DNA of 64,000 nucleotides. It comes from Aneurinibacillus tyrosinisolvens (GTDB lineage: Bacteria; Bacillota; Bacilli; Aneurinibacillales; Aneurinibacillaceae). The position numbers were made by a program, and so were the translations under genes. The notes under the pieces are model-generated. The model did no database searches. It saw only the letters and a list, made by a program, of their open reading frames with translations, and was not told the DNA's origin. Where the stretch lies: positions 186,001 through 250,000 of the forward strand of contig NZ_BBWZ01000001.1 in assembly GCF_001015055.1 (NCBI RefSeq), in the 5' to 3' direction. Positions 7,949 to 17,148 of this stretch are shown piece after piece. Position 1 is the stretch's first letter; each line of letters starts with the position of its first letter.

Positions 7949-9090
7949 TTTACTCCCTCCCCGGTATTATGCTCGATATATAGCGCCACCCAGTTGTCAC
8001 GGTGGATAACTTCCGCCCGTTCGATTTTCAATATTTCCCTGCAGAATGCCGTCGATTTGCCTATGACCTGCTCTAACTGTCCGGATGAGTAATTGCTTTC
8101 ACCCTTCCCGAGTAGACGGCCTGAGCCGTCGGTCACCTCAATGACATCCCCCGGTGAGAAATATCCACGCACCGTTTGGATACCCGAGGGAAGCAGGCTC
8201 TTTCCTCTATATAAAAGGGCACTTGCCGCTCCATCATCGATTTGAATTTGCCCGGAAGTTTCGGAATGGAAGGCAATCCACTGTTTGCGTGATCGAAGGG
8301 TTCCTTTTATATCGTTGCTAAAATAAGTACCTGCTCCGTCCCGCTTAAGAATGCGCAGGAGCTTTTCCGGACCATTCCCGGTGCCGACAAAGACGTCGAT
8401 TCCGAGCGACATGGCCAGTTTGGCCGCATCGATTTTCGAGCGCATCCCGCCAGTGCCGACACGGCTGCCCGCACCGCCTGCCAGCGCTTCGATTTCCGGG
8501 GTGATCTCTTTAATCAAGCTAAACTTCTTTGCCCCCGGGTGCGTTCTCGGATCGGCTTCATACAATCCGTCTGTATCTGTTAAAATGATTAACCCGTCCG
8601 CATGAAGCAGCCCGGCTACAAGTGCAGAGAGCATATCGTTGTCACCAAACGTCAATTCATCAACGGAAACGGAATCATTTTCATTAATAATCGGCACGAC
8701 ACCGCGTTTCAGCAGCACGCTGAGCGCATTGTATGCATTGTTGTAGCGCTGCCGCTTGGAGAAGTCGTTTCGCGTGAGCAAAATTTGCGCGCCGATAAGG
8801 TTATGCCTGCGCAAGCAGTCGTTATAGGCCTGGATGAGCATCCCCTGCCCAACGGCCGCTGCCGCCTGCTTTCCCTCCAGGTTTACCGGGCGTGACGGGT
8901 AGCCGAGGGCTGTGAATCCGGCCGCAACTGCACCAGAAGAGACAAGGATGACTTCGTGTCCTGCCTCCCGGATCGCAGCCATAGCTTCCACATGCTCCTG
9001 CAGCCGTTCATGTGATAATCCTCCTGTGGGATTGGTTAATGAACTGCTGCCGATTTTAACGACGATCCGGTTTTTACGGTTGCTATCCAT
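7945..9090 (-). CDS. proB: Glutamate 5-kinase
   Basis: 381 aa from the ATG at 9090, preceded by AAGGTGG. An in-frame ATG at 9129 has no ribosome site and falls in the leader terminator. It phosphorylates glutamate, the committed and usually proline-inhibited step. The amino-acid kinase domain (residues 5-260) shows [27 protein letters not shown] and [13 protein letters not shown] domain follows at about 275-365 ([23 protein letters not shown]). First gene of the operon behind a T-box leader. Confidence 0.95.
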   Translation of the reverse strand: MDSNRKNRIVVKIGSSSLTNPTGGLSHERLQEHVEAMAAIREAGHEVILVSSGAVAAGFTALGYPSRPVNLEGKQAAAAVGQGMLIQAYNDCLRRHNLIGAQILLTRNDFSKRQRYNNAYNALSVLLKRGVVPIINENDSVSVDELTFGDNDMLSALVAGLLHADGLIILTDTDGLYEADPRTHPGAKKFSLIKEITPEIEALAGGAGSRVGTGGMRSKIDAAKLAMSLGIDVFVGTGNGPEKLLRILKRDGAGTYFSNDIKGTLRSRKQWIAFHSETSGQIQIDDGAASALLYRGKSLLPSGIQTVRGYFSPGDVIEVTDGSGRLLGKGESNYSSGQLEQVIGKSTAFCREILKIERAEVIHRDNWVALYIEHNTGEGVK

Positions 9091-9126
9091 CCTGCATTCC
9101 ACCTTTTTTATAACGTGTACGTAATC

Positions 9127-9398
9127 CATAAAAAAAATCTTCCATCCTTTATAGAAAAGGACGAAAGATTTTGCTTCCGCGGTACCACCTTCATTGACTC
9201 ATCACGCCCAGGCGCAGACAAGTCCGCTTTTCTTATTTGATAACAGGGAAAGAGAACCCTGTCCAGGTTAATCCCTGGCATTCCGGGGTGGGTTCGGACA
9301 AACCGGGCGGCAAATCTCGCAGCTAAATGATTTGCTCTCTGGACGCTGGCCATTGTCGTACTGATCCCCATCAACATTTTTATAAGCCGTATTGTATT
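9127..9398 (-). promoter_or_regulatory. T-box riboswitch leader for proBA-proC (proline)
   Basis: The T-box AAGGTGGTACCGCGG is at 9191-9177 (minus strand). It is followed by a terminator stem (AAATCTTTCGTCCTTT with AAAGGATGGAAGATTT) and eight T, at about 9175-9127. Upstream are Stem I features: AGTACGA near 9350 and AGAGAG near 9335. A specifier-loop-like GAA-CCC-A places the specifier codon CCC (proline) at 9292-9290. Uncharged tRNA-Pro would pair with the specifier and the T-box and stabilise the antiterminator. This fills the gene-free stretch 9091-9534. Confidence 0.92.
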
Positions 9399-9405
9399 GT
9401 TTTTT

Positions 9406-9434
9406 ATTATGCAGGGGCTTTACACAATTGTCAA
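9406..9434 (-). promoter_or_regulatory. Sigma-A promoter of the proBA-proC T-box operon
   Basis: On the minus strand TTGACA (9434-9429), a 17-base spacer and CATAAT (9411-9406), a near-consensus vegetative promoter. The predicted transcript start near 9398 agrees with the 5' edge of the T-box leader. Confidence 0.8.
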
Positions 9435-9534
9435 GGTGTATGAAAAAACTTGCATAACTATAAAAGGAAGAAGAAAAGTAAAATAGATTCGGAATAGGTA
9501 TTTTTGCAAAGCATTCTAGGAGGACATAAAGAGA

Positions 9535-10719
9535 GTGAAGACATCTTCATCCTACCGCTTTTTTATTTTGATTCTTGTTGTTACGGTTGCCGGCCTGAGC
9601 CAGGGGCTGCTCCTCCCGCTGCTTACGATCCTGCTGGAAAAAGCGGGCGTTCCTTCCGGAATGAATGGACTGAATGCCACAGCGCTTTATATCGGTATTT
9701 TTTTCGCTATGCTTGTTGTGGAGAAGCCGGTACGGAAGTTTGGATATAAACCGGCTATCCTAACAGGCATGGCGCTTGTTACTGCAGCGACCTTGCTTTT
9801 TCCGCTCTCGCAAAATCTTGTATTCTGGTTTGTGCTTCGCATTCTTGTCGGCATCGGTGACAGCGCGCTTCATTTCGCATCCCAGCTCTGGATTACATCG
9901 AGCAGTCCTGCGGCGAAACGCGGCCGGAATATTTCACTTTATGGTATGGCATATGCCATCGGTTTTAGCATCGGCCCTCTGGGCATCAATTTGCTTGATT
10001 TTGGCCTGTGGGTGCCGTTTGCAGTGGTCAGTGTTTTTTATTTGTTTGCTTTTCTTCTTATGTTAAGGCTTCCGCACGAGCTTCCTGTGAAAGAAGAGGG
10101 AGTGGAAGCATCGACAGGGAAGCGGTATACGCTTGCGATTCAAATGGCCTGGTTTGCGCTTATTCCGTCTTTTCTTTACGGATATATGGAATCATCAACA
10201 AATAGCAACTTTCCGGTGTACGGATTGCGCATGGGAATCGGCGAGAATTGGATATCCATTCTTCTGCCGGCCATTGGGATTGGAAGCTTGATTTTGCAGC
10301 TTCCTCTCGGGATGTTAAGCGATCGTATAGGAAGAAAACCTGTGCTTGTCGGGGCGGGAGTGATTGGTTCCCTTGCTTTTCTGGCGGTTCCTCTCATGGA
10401 AAATAACGTCTGGGGCATTCTCCTGCTCTTTGCTTTGGCCGGAGGGCTTATCGGCTCCTTTTATTCCCTGGGTCTTGCGTATGTCGCTGATTTGCTCCCG
10501 AAGCCGGTTTTGCCCGCTGCTAACGTGATAGCGTCCATTAATTTTAGTGTTGGAAGCATCGTTGGGCCGAATCTAGGAGGGCTCGGAATTCAATACGGCT
10601 CGCCGGGCAGCATGTTTTATTTCCTCGGGGGCGTATTTCTCTTGTTTTCTTTGCTCGGGTGCTTCTTTCAGCGGAAAAAACAGGAGACGGAAAAGGCATT
10701 AATTCATTTTACAAACTAA
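9535..10719 (+). CDS. MFS transporter
   Basis: 394 aa, 12 predicted helices. The start is the GTG at 9535, 10 bases after AGGAGGA. MFS signature segments are visible: KPVRKFGYKPAIL in the helix 2-3 loop, and LGMLSDRIGRKPVLV near the middle, which repeats the motif at the start of the second half. The C-terminus is short and basic (FFQRKKQETEK). Efflux of drugs or metabolites is the family norm; the substrate is unknown. Single transcription unit between the divergent pro operon and the glnQ-like gene. Confidence 0.88.
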   Translation: MKTSSSYRFFILILVVTVAGLSQGLLLPLLTILLEKAGVPSGMNGLNATALYIGIFFAMLVVEKPVRKFGYKPAILTGMALVTAATLLFPLSQNLVFWFVLRILVGIGDSALHFASQLWITSSSPAAKRGRNISLYGMAYAIGFSIGPLGINLLDFGLWVPFAVVSVFYLFAFLLMLRLPHELPVKEEGVEASTGKRYTLAIQMAWFALIPSFLYGYMESSTNSNFPVYGLRMGIGENWISILLPAIGIGSLILQLPLGMLSDRIGRKPVLVGAGVIGSLAFLAVPLMENNVWGILLLFALAGGLIGSFYSLGLAYVADLLPKPVLPAANVIASINFSVGSIVGPNLGGLGIQYGSPGSMFYFLGGVFLLFSLLGCFFQRKKQETEKALIHFTN

Positions 10720-10774
10720 CGGTTTTTTCTTACAATAGAAAGAATGAAGGTTATAGGGAAAGGGGCTCGGAACT

Positions 10775-11521
10775 TTGATTATTCAAGTAAAAGATTTGCA
10801 CAAATATTTCGGCCAGCTTGAAGTGTTAAAAGGAATTGATTGCACGATTAGTGAAAAAGAAGTAGTGAGCGTCATCGGTCCTTCAGGTTCGGGGAAAAGT
10901 ACATTTCTTCGCTGTTTAAACGGGCTTGAAGAATTGACAAGCGGACAGATTATTATTAATGGACACGATCTTTCCGATCCGAAAGTAAATATAAATCAAG
11001 TACGTACAGAAGTCGGGATGGTATTCCAGCGCTTCAATCTTTTTCCACATAAAACCGTTGTGGAAAATGTAATGTTGGCACCAATGAAGGTGTTGAAAGA
11101 AGACAAAGCAAAAACGCGTGCGAAAGCTCTGCAGCTTCTGGAAAAAGTAGGGCTGAAGGACAAGGCCGATGTGTATCCGGAGAAGCTGTCCGGCGGGCAG
11201 ATGCAGCGGGTCGCTATCGCACGGGCGCTTGCGATGAACCCGAAAATTATGCTGTTTGACGAGCCGACATCGGCGCTTGATCCGGAACTGGTCGGCGAGG
11301 TGCTTGAAGTTATGAAGGAGCTGGCTAAAGAAGGGATGACCATGGTCGTCGTTACCCATGAAATGGGCTTTGCCCGTGATGTTTGTGACCGGGTTATCTT
11401 CATGGATCAGGGAATTATTATGGAAGAAGGAAAGCCGGAAGACGTGTTCACAAATCCGAAAAATGAGCGGACCAGGGAATTTCTTCGTAAGATCATTAAC
11501 GTTCCGGAAGCTGCACAATAA
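10775..11521 (+). CDS. glnQ: Amino-acid-type ABC transporter ATP-binding protein, orphan
   Basis: 248 aa, GlnQ/polar-amino-acid family. TTG start at 10775 behind AGGGAAAGGGG. All ATPase motifs are present: Walker [10 protein letters not shown] (residues 34-42), Q-loop [10 protein letters not shown], signature [15 protein letters not shown], Walker [15 protein letters not shown]-loop VVTHEM. In this family the ATPase partners a membrane permease and a binding protein, but neither is adjacent: an MFS gene precedes and a DUF2797 gene follows. It either serves permeases encoded elsewhere or has another role. The symbol names the family, not a proven substrate. Confidence 0.85.
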   Translation: MIIQVKDLHKYFGQLEVLKGIDCTISEKEVVSVIGPSGSGKSTFLRCLNGLEELTSGQIIINGHDLSDPKVNINQVRTEVGMVFQRFNLFPHKTVVENVMLAPMKVLKEDKAKTRAKALQLLEKVGLKDKADVYPEKLSGGQMQRVAIARALAMNPKIMLFDEPTSALDPELVGEVLEVMKELAKEGMTMVVVTHEMGFARDVCDRVIFMDQGIIMEEGKPEDVFTNPKNERTREFLRKIINVPEAAQ

Positions 11522-11547
11522 TAAAAAGCGAACTAGGAGAGGAAACT

Positions 11548-12339
11548 TTGATATATACCGGTTTTTTGCACGGGTTTGTCCACAACTATGAGAATCCGGT
11601 GCAGTATGTTTTGCCGCTTGGCGAAGACAACATCAACATGAATGATTGGGTTGGAAAAACGATTCGCATTGAATTCCTTGGGAAAATGGAATGTATCAAC
11701 TGTGGCCGCAGCATTAAAAAGACATTTAACAGCGGGTACTGTTATCCGTGTTTTACGAGCCTTCCCGAAAATGATTTATGCATTGTGAAACCGCATGAAT
11801 GCCATTTTGAGCAAGGGACATGTCGGGACCCCGAGTGGGGTGTGGCACATTGTATGATTCCTCATTACGTATATCTCGCAGTCAGCAGCGGGGTTAAGGT
11901 AGGATTAACGCGCAAAAACAACCAGATGAAACGTTGGGTCGACCAGGGGGCGGTTCGTGCCATTCCAATCGCCGAAGTTCCGACGCGCAAACTCGCCGGT
12001 GAGCTGGAAGTACACCTTGCCCAGTATGTAGCGGACAAAACGGATTGGAGAAAAATGCTCAAGGGAGACATTACGCTTGTGGATTTGCTTGAACTGCGCG
12101 AACAAATCCAGGAATGTTTTCCCGAGGAGTACAAACAGTACGCACTCAAAGAGGATGAGTGGGTTGATGTCGTATATCCTATCCTTGAAAATATCGATAA
12201 AGTGAAAGCCTATAATTTGGACAAGCAGGCCGTCGTTGAAGATTGCTTAATTGGAATTAAAGGGCAGTATTTGATTTTTAAAAACGGCGTACTCAACGTA
12301 CGTAAATATTCAGGCTATCAGGTACAAATCAGCGGATAG
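11548..12339 (+). CDS. DUF2797 protein with zinc-ribbon-like cysteines
   Basis: 263 aa from the TTG at 11548, ribosome site AGGAGAGG. It begins YTGFLHGFVHNYENPVQYVLPL and contains paired cysteines (CINCG at about 50-54, CYPC at about 66-69), a further run of Cys/His at about 84-105 (CIVKPHECHFEQGTCRD), and a conserved block at about 107-145 (HYVYLAVSSGVKVGLTRKN, RWVDQGA) typical of DUF2797. The function of the family is unknown; GIY-YIG-like fold resemblance has been noted for the VYLA...KVGLTRK region, which is my inference here. It is 26 bases downstream of the orphan ATPase gene, so probably co-transcribed. Confidence 0.75.
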   Translation: MIYTGFLHGFVHNYENPVQYVLPLGEDNINMNDWVGKTIRIEFLGKMECINCGRSIKKTFNSGYCYPCFTSLPENDLCIVKPHECHFEQGTCRDPEWGVAHCMIPHYVYLAVSSGVKVGLTRKNNQMKRWVDQGAVRAIPIAEVPTRKLAGELEVHLAQYVADKTDWRKMLKGDITLVDLLELREQIQECFPEEYKQYALKEDEWVDVVYPILENIDKVKAYNLDKQAVVEDCLIGIKGQYLIFKNGVLNVRKYSGYQVQISG

Positions 12340-12430
12340 ATAGAGACAGGAAGTGGGAATAGAGCTTCGAGCTTTTCCTGCTTCTTTACTATCTGCGCGA
12401 AGTGGCAACGGTAAAGGGAGGGAGTGGGCT

Positions 12431-13672
12431 ATGAGAAGCGACGTGCCAGGTGCGGAGCAATTCCATCTCCATATGATAGAAAAATACGAGCGGCTTTTAA
12501 AACAATTAGAGCAGGAGCCGTTTAGAGAATCGATGTTTTCCGCTTTAGTAGACGAGACAGAACAGGCGGACATATCACGTAAGGACAAACGCACTCACCG
12601 TAACGTTATTGTTCAGATTCAAAGGATCGGGGAAAGGCTTGAAGCATTGAACTGGATGTCAGAACATTTGAAAATCCTGCATGATTTAGAACAGACGCTT
12701 ACGCAGACGTTTGATAAAAACCAGATTTATGAGAAAGCGTTTGAACTCGTATCAAGGGTAATGGATACGGACGCGTTTTTTATCGCTTTCTACAAGGCGG
12801 GGGATAAAGAGATACAAATTCCGTTTTCGATTGATAACGGGGTTCAATATGATGGACGAACAATTCCATTCGGAGAAGGTCTTACCTCTGAAGTGTTAAC
12901 GACCCGTAAAACTGTCCACATCAATACGGAGAAAGAATCGGCTGAGAAGACGCTTAGCCGCTGGGGAAATCCGGAGCAGGATACAAATACATTACTGTTT
13001 GTACCGATGCTTTTGAAAAACGAAATCAAGGGTGTAATCACGACCCAGAGTTACCGGGAGTTTGCCTACAAGAAAGAACACGAAGAACTGCTCAGAATTA
13101 TTGGGACACAGGTTGCAAGTGCGGTTGAAACGGCGGAGCTGTATGATAAGGTGTACGAAATGTCGATCAAAGATGAACTTACGCAAATTAAAAACAGGCG
13201 CGCGTTTCACCGGGATGTGAAAGAAAAGCTGGATCAGGCAGAACAGAGAGGCCAATCCCTCGCCCTCATTATGCTCGACTCTGATAACTTAAAAAAGGTG
13301 AATGATACGTACGGCCACCATGTGGGGGATTTGCTCATTCGCAAGGTAGCCGAATCGATAAGATTCTGTCTTGTGGCAGGGGAGGAAGCGTACCGCTACG
13401 CGGGGGATGAGTTCATGGTTATCGCTCCGGGGCTTACACTGGAAGAAGCGGAAGAGAGGGCGAACCGGATTCGAAATCACCTGCATGCTCATCCTCTCAT
13501 ACTGGCAAATGGGCAGGCGATCGCAGCTACGCTTAGCATTGGAATCGCCGGCTATCCTATACATACGAAGGATCCTGTTGAACTGCAGCAATACGCCGAC
13601 CAGTCCTTGTACCGCTCTAAGGACCTTGGCAGAAACAGGATTACGGTTTATTCCCATGAACTGTTTCTCTAA
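12431..13672 (+). CDS. GAF-GGDEF protein, putative diguanylate cyclase
   Basis: 413 aa. Start ATG at 12431, 7 bases after GGGAGGGAG; an in-frame GTG at 12353 lacks a ribosome site. An N-terminal helical region (1-90) is followed by a GAF sensor domain (about 95-235) and a GGDEF domain (about 245-405). The signature is AGDEF (residues 324-328, RYAGDEFMV) rather than GGDEF; the metal-binding Asp283 (LIMLDSDNLKKVND) is kept. AGDEF variants can still be active, so c-di-GMP synthesis is likely but not certain. No RxxD inhibitory site precedes the motif. An HD-GYP protein at 45711 may provide the opposite activity. Confidence 0.85.
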   Translation: MRSDVPGAEQFHLHMIEKYERLLKQLEQEPFRESMFSALVDETEQADISRKDKRTHRNVIVQIQRIGERLEALNWMSEHLKILHDLEQTLTQTFDKNQIYEKAFELVSRVMDTDAFFIAFYKAGDKEIQIPFSIDNGVQYDGRTIPFGEGLTSEVLTTRKTVHINTEKESAEKTLSRWGNPEQDTNTLLFVPMLLKNEIKGVITTQSYREFAYKKEHEELLRIIGTQVASAVETAELYDKVYEMSIKDELTQIKNRRAFHRDVKEKLDQAEQRGQSLALIMLDSDNLKKVNDTYGHHVGDLLIRKVAESIRFCLVAGEEAYRYAGDEFMVIAPGLTLEEAEERANRIRNHLHAHPLILANGQAIAATLSIGIAGYPIHTKDPVELQQYADQSLYRSKDLGRNRITVYSHELFL

Positions 13673-13755
13673 GCCGTTCGTTGTGTTGTAAAAAGAAACA
13701 ACATTGCCTATAATGAAAAACGATTAAATTTTATAGCCAACAAATAAAGAAAATG

Positions 13756-13797
13756 CACGCCTGCACTCTATTTAAGACGGCAGGCATTTTTATTTTT
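13756..13797 (+). terminator. Probable terminator
   Basis: GCCTGC (13759-13764) with GCAGGC (13780-13785), then ATTTTTATTTTT. A short stem, but the U-rich tail is clear. It would end the GAF-GGDEF gene. Confidence 0.55.
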
Positions 13798-13815
13798 CGG
13801 CAGAGGAGACAAAAG

Positions 13816-14774
13816 ATGAAAAACAAAATGTTGTTATTGTTTGTTGTTATTTTAGTTGCCTTCGGAGGTGTTGCGGGGTGTGGAGGAACGGCGAAGGAGC
13901 CGTCGGGAGCAAAGAAGCCCACTGCGGACAGCCCACCTTCCGCAAGTAATGCTTTTCCGCTAACCATTAAAGACAGCACAGGCAAAGAAGTGAAAATCGA
14001 CAAGGAGCCGCAAAAAATTGTTTCGGTTATGCCAAGCACGACTGAAATCGCTTTCGCTCTTGGGTTGGGTGACAAAGTTGTCGGTGTGTCCAATTATGAT
14101 GACTATCCGAAAGAAGCGGCAGCCAAGAAAAAGGTTGGCGATTTAAATGTCAGCATTGAAAAAGTCGTTTCACTTGAGCCTGATTTGGTCCTTGCCGACA
14201 CCGGAAACGGAAAAGCAGTGGATAATTTAAGAAAGGCGGGCATTCCTGTCATTGCCACCGAAGCAAAAACGCTTGATGACATTTATGGTATGATCGAAAT
14301 GATCGGAAAGGCAACCGGAACATCGGACAAAGCAAATGATGTGGTAGGGAAAATGAAGGAAGACGTAAAGCAGGTTGAAGAGAAAGTAAAGAGTGTTCCG
14401 GCGGATAAGAAGCCGAAAGTATGGGTGGAAGTAGACTCTAAGCTGTACACAGCAGGAAAAGGGACGTTTATAAATGATATGATTGCCATGGCGGGCGGTG
14501 AAAACATTGCTTCCGATGTAGACGGATGGAAGCAGCTTTCCGAAGAGAAAATCATTGAGCGCAGCCTGATGTCATTCTTAATACGTATGGTTTTTATGAT
14601 AAGGATGCGGCGAAAAAAATCAAAGCCCGTATTAAATGGAAAGACGTAAATGCGATCAAGAATGGAAATGTCTTTGACGTTGATTCCAATATGGTTACAC
14701 GGCCGGGGCCGCGCATTACAGAAGGATTAAAGCAGGTGGCCGGCTGCCTGCATCCTGAACTATTTAAAAAGTAG
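13816..14774 (+). pseudogene. Cobalamin/iron-chelate ABC substrate-binding lipoprotein, frameshifted
   Basis: Periplasmic-binding-protein family of BtuF/YvrC type. Start ATG at 13816 after GAGGAGA. Lipoprotein signal with lipobox VAGC, then a linker and the ligand domain (IVSVMPSTTEIAFALGLGDKVVGVSNYDDYP). The reading frame breaks near 14566: one base missing in a C run (GCAGCCTGATG; one more C restores PDVILNTYGFYDKD). The restored frame runs to the TAG at 14772-14774 and gives about 319 aa, the normal length, with the expected C-terminus (NMVTRPGPRITEGLK). Either a sequencing error or a recent inactivation. Permease and ATPase genes follow directly. Confidence 0.85.
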
Positions 14775-14786
14775 GGACTGAGCGTA

Positions 14787-15848
14787 TTGAGAGCAAATCA
14801 AACCGGACATCCGAAGTGGGGGAGAACGCTTATACTGTGGCTTCTCCCGCTTCTTTTTTTGCTGTTTTGCGTGATTGCATTCAGCGTTTCGCTCGGAAGT
14901 GCCGATGTATCCTTTTACACGGTATGGAAAATTATTTTATCGCACGTTCCTTTTCTTCCTCACGGGGAAGAAACATGGGCTAAATCAGCCGAAGTGATTA
15001 TCTGGGAAATCCGGATGCCCCGCGTTTTTCTTGCTGTGCTCGTAGGCGCAGCTCTAGCCTCTTCGGGAGTCGCCTACCAGGGTGTGCTGAGGAATCCGCT
15101 TGCGGACCCTTATATTCTCGGCGTTTCCTCAGGCGCGTCGCTTGGGGCTGCTTCGGTTATTCTTTTTGGGCAAGGCATAAGCTTCCTGGGACAGTGGACC
15201 TTGCCGCTTGTCGCCTTTCTCTGCGGGCTGCTTACGCTGTTTGTCGTGTACCGGCTTGCCTCTTCAGGAGGGAGGGTACAGATAGAAACACTTATTTTGT
15301 CCGGTGTGGTTGTGCAAGCGTTTCTTGGCGCAGGGCTCTCGCTTGTCCTATCTGTTTCAAATGAAAAAATGGCACAAATTATATACTGGCTGATGGGAAG
15401 TCTCACCCTGAGCGATTGGGCATCTGGCACGGTTATTCTCCCTTATGTGCTGGGCGGCATTGTTCTCATTTATGCGTTTTCCAAAGAGCTAAATATTCTC
15501 GCGCTTGGCGAGCAGAAAGCGCAGCACCTCGGTGTAAATGTAAGCCGTGTCCGACTTGTTGTTTTAATCGCCGCTTCTCTTATAGCCGGTTCGGCGGTAG
15601 CTGTGTCCGGTGTCATCGGGTTTGTCGGAATGGTCGTGCCTCACATTATGCGTTCCCTTGTAGGCACAGATCATCGCGTGCTGATTCCTGTTTCGGCGGT
15701 TTCCGGCGCCATTCTTCTCATTTTTGCCGATACAGTCGCGCGAATGCTCATGCAACCGCAGGAGCTTCCGATCGGAGTTGTTACCGCGTTTCTTGGGGCT
15801 CCGTTTTTTGGATATCTGCTTAGGAAAAGGAGAAGTAATTATTTTTGA
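14787..15848 (+). CDS. FecCD-type ABC permease (cobalamin/iron-siderophore)
   Basis: 353 aa, TTG start at 14787, about 10 predicted helices. Family motifs: IRMPRVFLAVLVGAALASSGVAYQG near the N-terminus, LADPYILGVSSGASLGA, and the ATPase-contact region with GFVGMVVPHIMR. It forms the membrane channel of a BtuCD-F-like importer with the genes on either side. It begins 12 bases after the restored end of the binding-protein gene and ends directly at the ATPase gene. BtuC and FhuB/G relatives cannot be separated by eye. Confidence 0.88.
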   Translation: MRANQTGHPKWGRTLILWLLPLLFLLFCVIAFSVSLGSADVSFYTVWKIILSHVPFLPHGEETWAKSAEVIIWEIRMPRVFLAVLVGAALASSGVAYQGVLRNPLADPYILGVSSGASLGAASVILFGQGISFLGQWTLPLVAFLCGLLTLFVVYRLASSGGRVQIETLILSGVVVQAFLGAGLSLVLSVSNEKMAQIIYWLMGSLTLSDWASGTVILPYVLGGIVLIYAFSKELNILALGEQKAQHLGVNVSRVRLVVLIAASLIAGSAVAVSGVIGFVGMVVPHIMRSLVGTDHRVLIPVSAVSGAILLIFADTVARMLMQPQELPIGVVTAFLGAPFFGYLLRKRRSNYF

Positions 15849-15878
15849 ATGCATGTAGCAGCAGAGGAGGAAAATAGA

Positions 15879-16655
15879 TTGCTGGATATACAAAACATAA
15901 GTTTACAGCTAAATGGTAAACCTATCGTTTCTGAAATCAGCTTCCAGGTTGCACAAGGGGAAACCCTGGGGATTATCGGTCCGAACGGCTCGGGTAAATC
16001 CACGCTTATAAAAATTCTTTCCCGCCTGCTCATACCTGACAGTGGCATGGTTGTTTTCCAGGGTAAACCTCTGGCGGCCTATTCTCATAAAATGCTGGCC
16101 AGAAAGATGGCCGTTGTCAGCCAGGAAGGGATTGCGCCGCTGCCGATAACTGTGGAGGAAACCATTGCAATGGGAAGGTACCCCTACCAGAGCTTCTGGA
16201 AAAGGGATCCGAATGGTGACAGAGCTGCAGTGGAGAGGATTATGCAGCAAACGGGCTTAGAGAAGATGAGAGGATCTAGGATGGATGAGTTGAGCGGCGG
16301 GGAAAGGCAGAGGGTTGCTATCGCCTGTTCACTGGCACAGGAACCGGAAGTTCTTCTACTCGATGAACCGACAACGTACCTTGATATCGGATACCAGATT
16401 GCCATCCTCAATCTCGTTCGGGACTGGCAGAAGGAGACGGGAGGCACGGCTGTTCTTGTATTGCATGATTTAAATCTGGCCGCCCAGTATTGCGATCGGC
16501 TTTTGTTAATGGAGCATGGGAGAATTACGCATTCAGGCACAATCGAACAGATTATGAAAGCTGCCCTTCTTACTGATGTATATGGTATTGAACCGCTCGT
16601 TGTAGAACACCCCAATCTTGGAATTCCGCAGATTTTACTGCAGCGATCTTCATGA
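15879..16655 (+). CDS. Cobalamin/iron-type ABC transporter ATPase
   Basis: 258 aa from the TTG at 15879, 8 bases after GAGGAGG; an upstream in-frame ATG at 15849 would contain this ribosome site. Walker A GPNGSGKST, signature LSGGERQRVAIACSLAQ, Walker B VLLLDEPTTYLDI and the switch histidine in VLHDLN fit the BtuD/FecE family. It is the last gene of the three-gene importer; no chelate-specific gene lies beside it, so vitamin B12, haem or siderophore remain open. Confidence 0.88.
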   Translation: MLDIQNISLQLNGKPIVSEISFQVAQGETLGIIGPNGSGKSTLIKILSRLLIPDSGMVVFQGKPLAAYSHKMLARKMAVVSQEGIAPLPITVEETIAMGRYPYQSFWKRDPNGDRAAVERIMQQTGLEKMRGSRMDELSGGERQRVAIACSLAQEPEVLLLDEPTTYLDIGYQIAILNLVRDWQKETGGTAVLVLHDLNLAAQYCDRLLLMEHGRITHSGTIEQIMKAALLTDVYGIEPLVVEHPNLGIPQILLQRSS

Positions 16656-16764
16656 AGCAGCTGTAGCTTATTAATTTTAAGCAATTCGATTATTTGTATG
16701 AATAACGGGTAAATAAGTAAATGAACGATGTGGTCACTTACTTGGTTGAGAGGCATTATTTCTT

Positions 16765-16790
16765 GCGTTCCGGATCTGGGACGCTTTTTT
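16765..16790 (+). terminator. Rho-independent terminator
   Basis: GCGTTCC/GGGACGC stem (one G-U) with a 6-base loop and T6. It closes the ABC importer operon and isolates the following cassette. Confidence 0.75.
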
Positions 16791-16851
16791 GTACATCTAT
16801 GAAGTTTGCAAACCTTTTTACATATAATCATGGTATTTTATTAGGGGGGGG

Positions 16852-17136
16852 ATGACGTTGGAAACACAGCGAACGGTAAATATATATGAAATAATGGAAG
16901 TTGTCAGGAACTTACAGCAAGAGAGTGAAAGAATAAGCCAGCTTAAGTATAATCTGCAAAATCATTTAGACGCGATTCATCAGGACTGGGACACAAAAAG
17001 GAAACAGAAGTTTCTTAACGAATTAGAACAAACAAGAAATGCTCTCTCAACAACCGCTTCCATGATTCAGTCCCTGGCTGCACAGGTTCAGGCTATCCCC
17101 GGAAAAATGTATTATGAAAATGCAAAGAAAGACTAG
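16852..17136 (+). CDS. WXG100-like small helical protein
   Basis: About 92-94 aa. The ATG at 16852 follows a run of eight G with no spacing, so the TTG at 16858 may be the true start. The protein is an all-helical hairpin: two amphipathic helices joined around HQDWDTKRKQKF, where the Trp sits at the WXG turn position although Gly is replaced by Thr. The size, the central W and a Tyr in the C-terminal YYENAKKD fit WXG100 (EsxA/YukE) proteins, substrates or partners of type VII secretion. Followed after 12 bases by a larger helical protein. The secretion machine itself is not in this window. Confidence 0.65.
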   Translation: MTLETQRTVNIYEIMEVVRNLQQESERISQLKYNLQNHLDAIHQDWDTKRKQKFLNELEQTRNALSTTASMIQSLAAQVQAIPGKMYYENAKKD

Positions 17137-17148
17137 GAGGAACCTCTC

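Noticed and set aside
13673-13815. Cobalamin riboswitch in front of the B12/iron importer
   Set aside because: The gap is only about 140 bases and holds a terminator; the B12-box pattern is absent. No Fur-box-like sequence was found either.
16823-16828. TATAAT as promoter of the WXG100 cassette
   Set aside because: A perfect -10 hexamer, but no -35 at acceptable spacing and no TG extension; not listed as a promoter.
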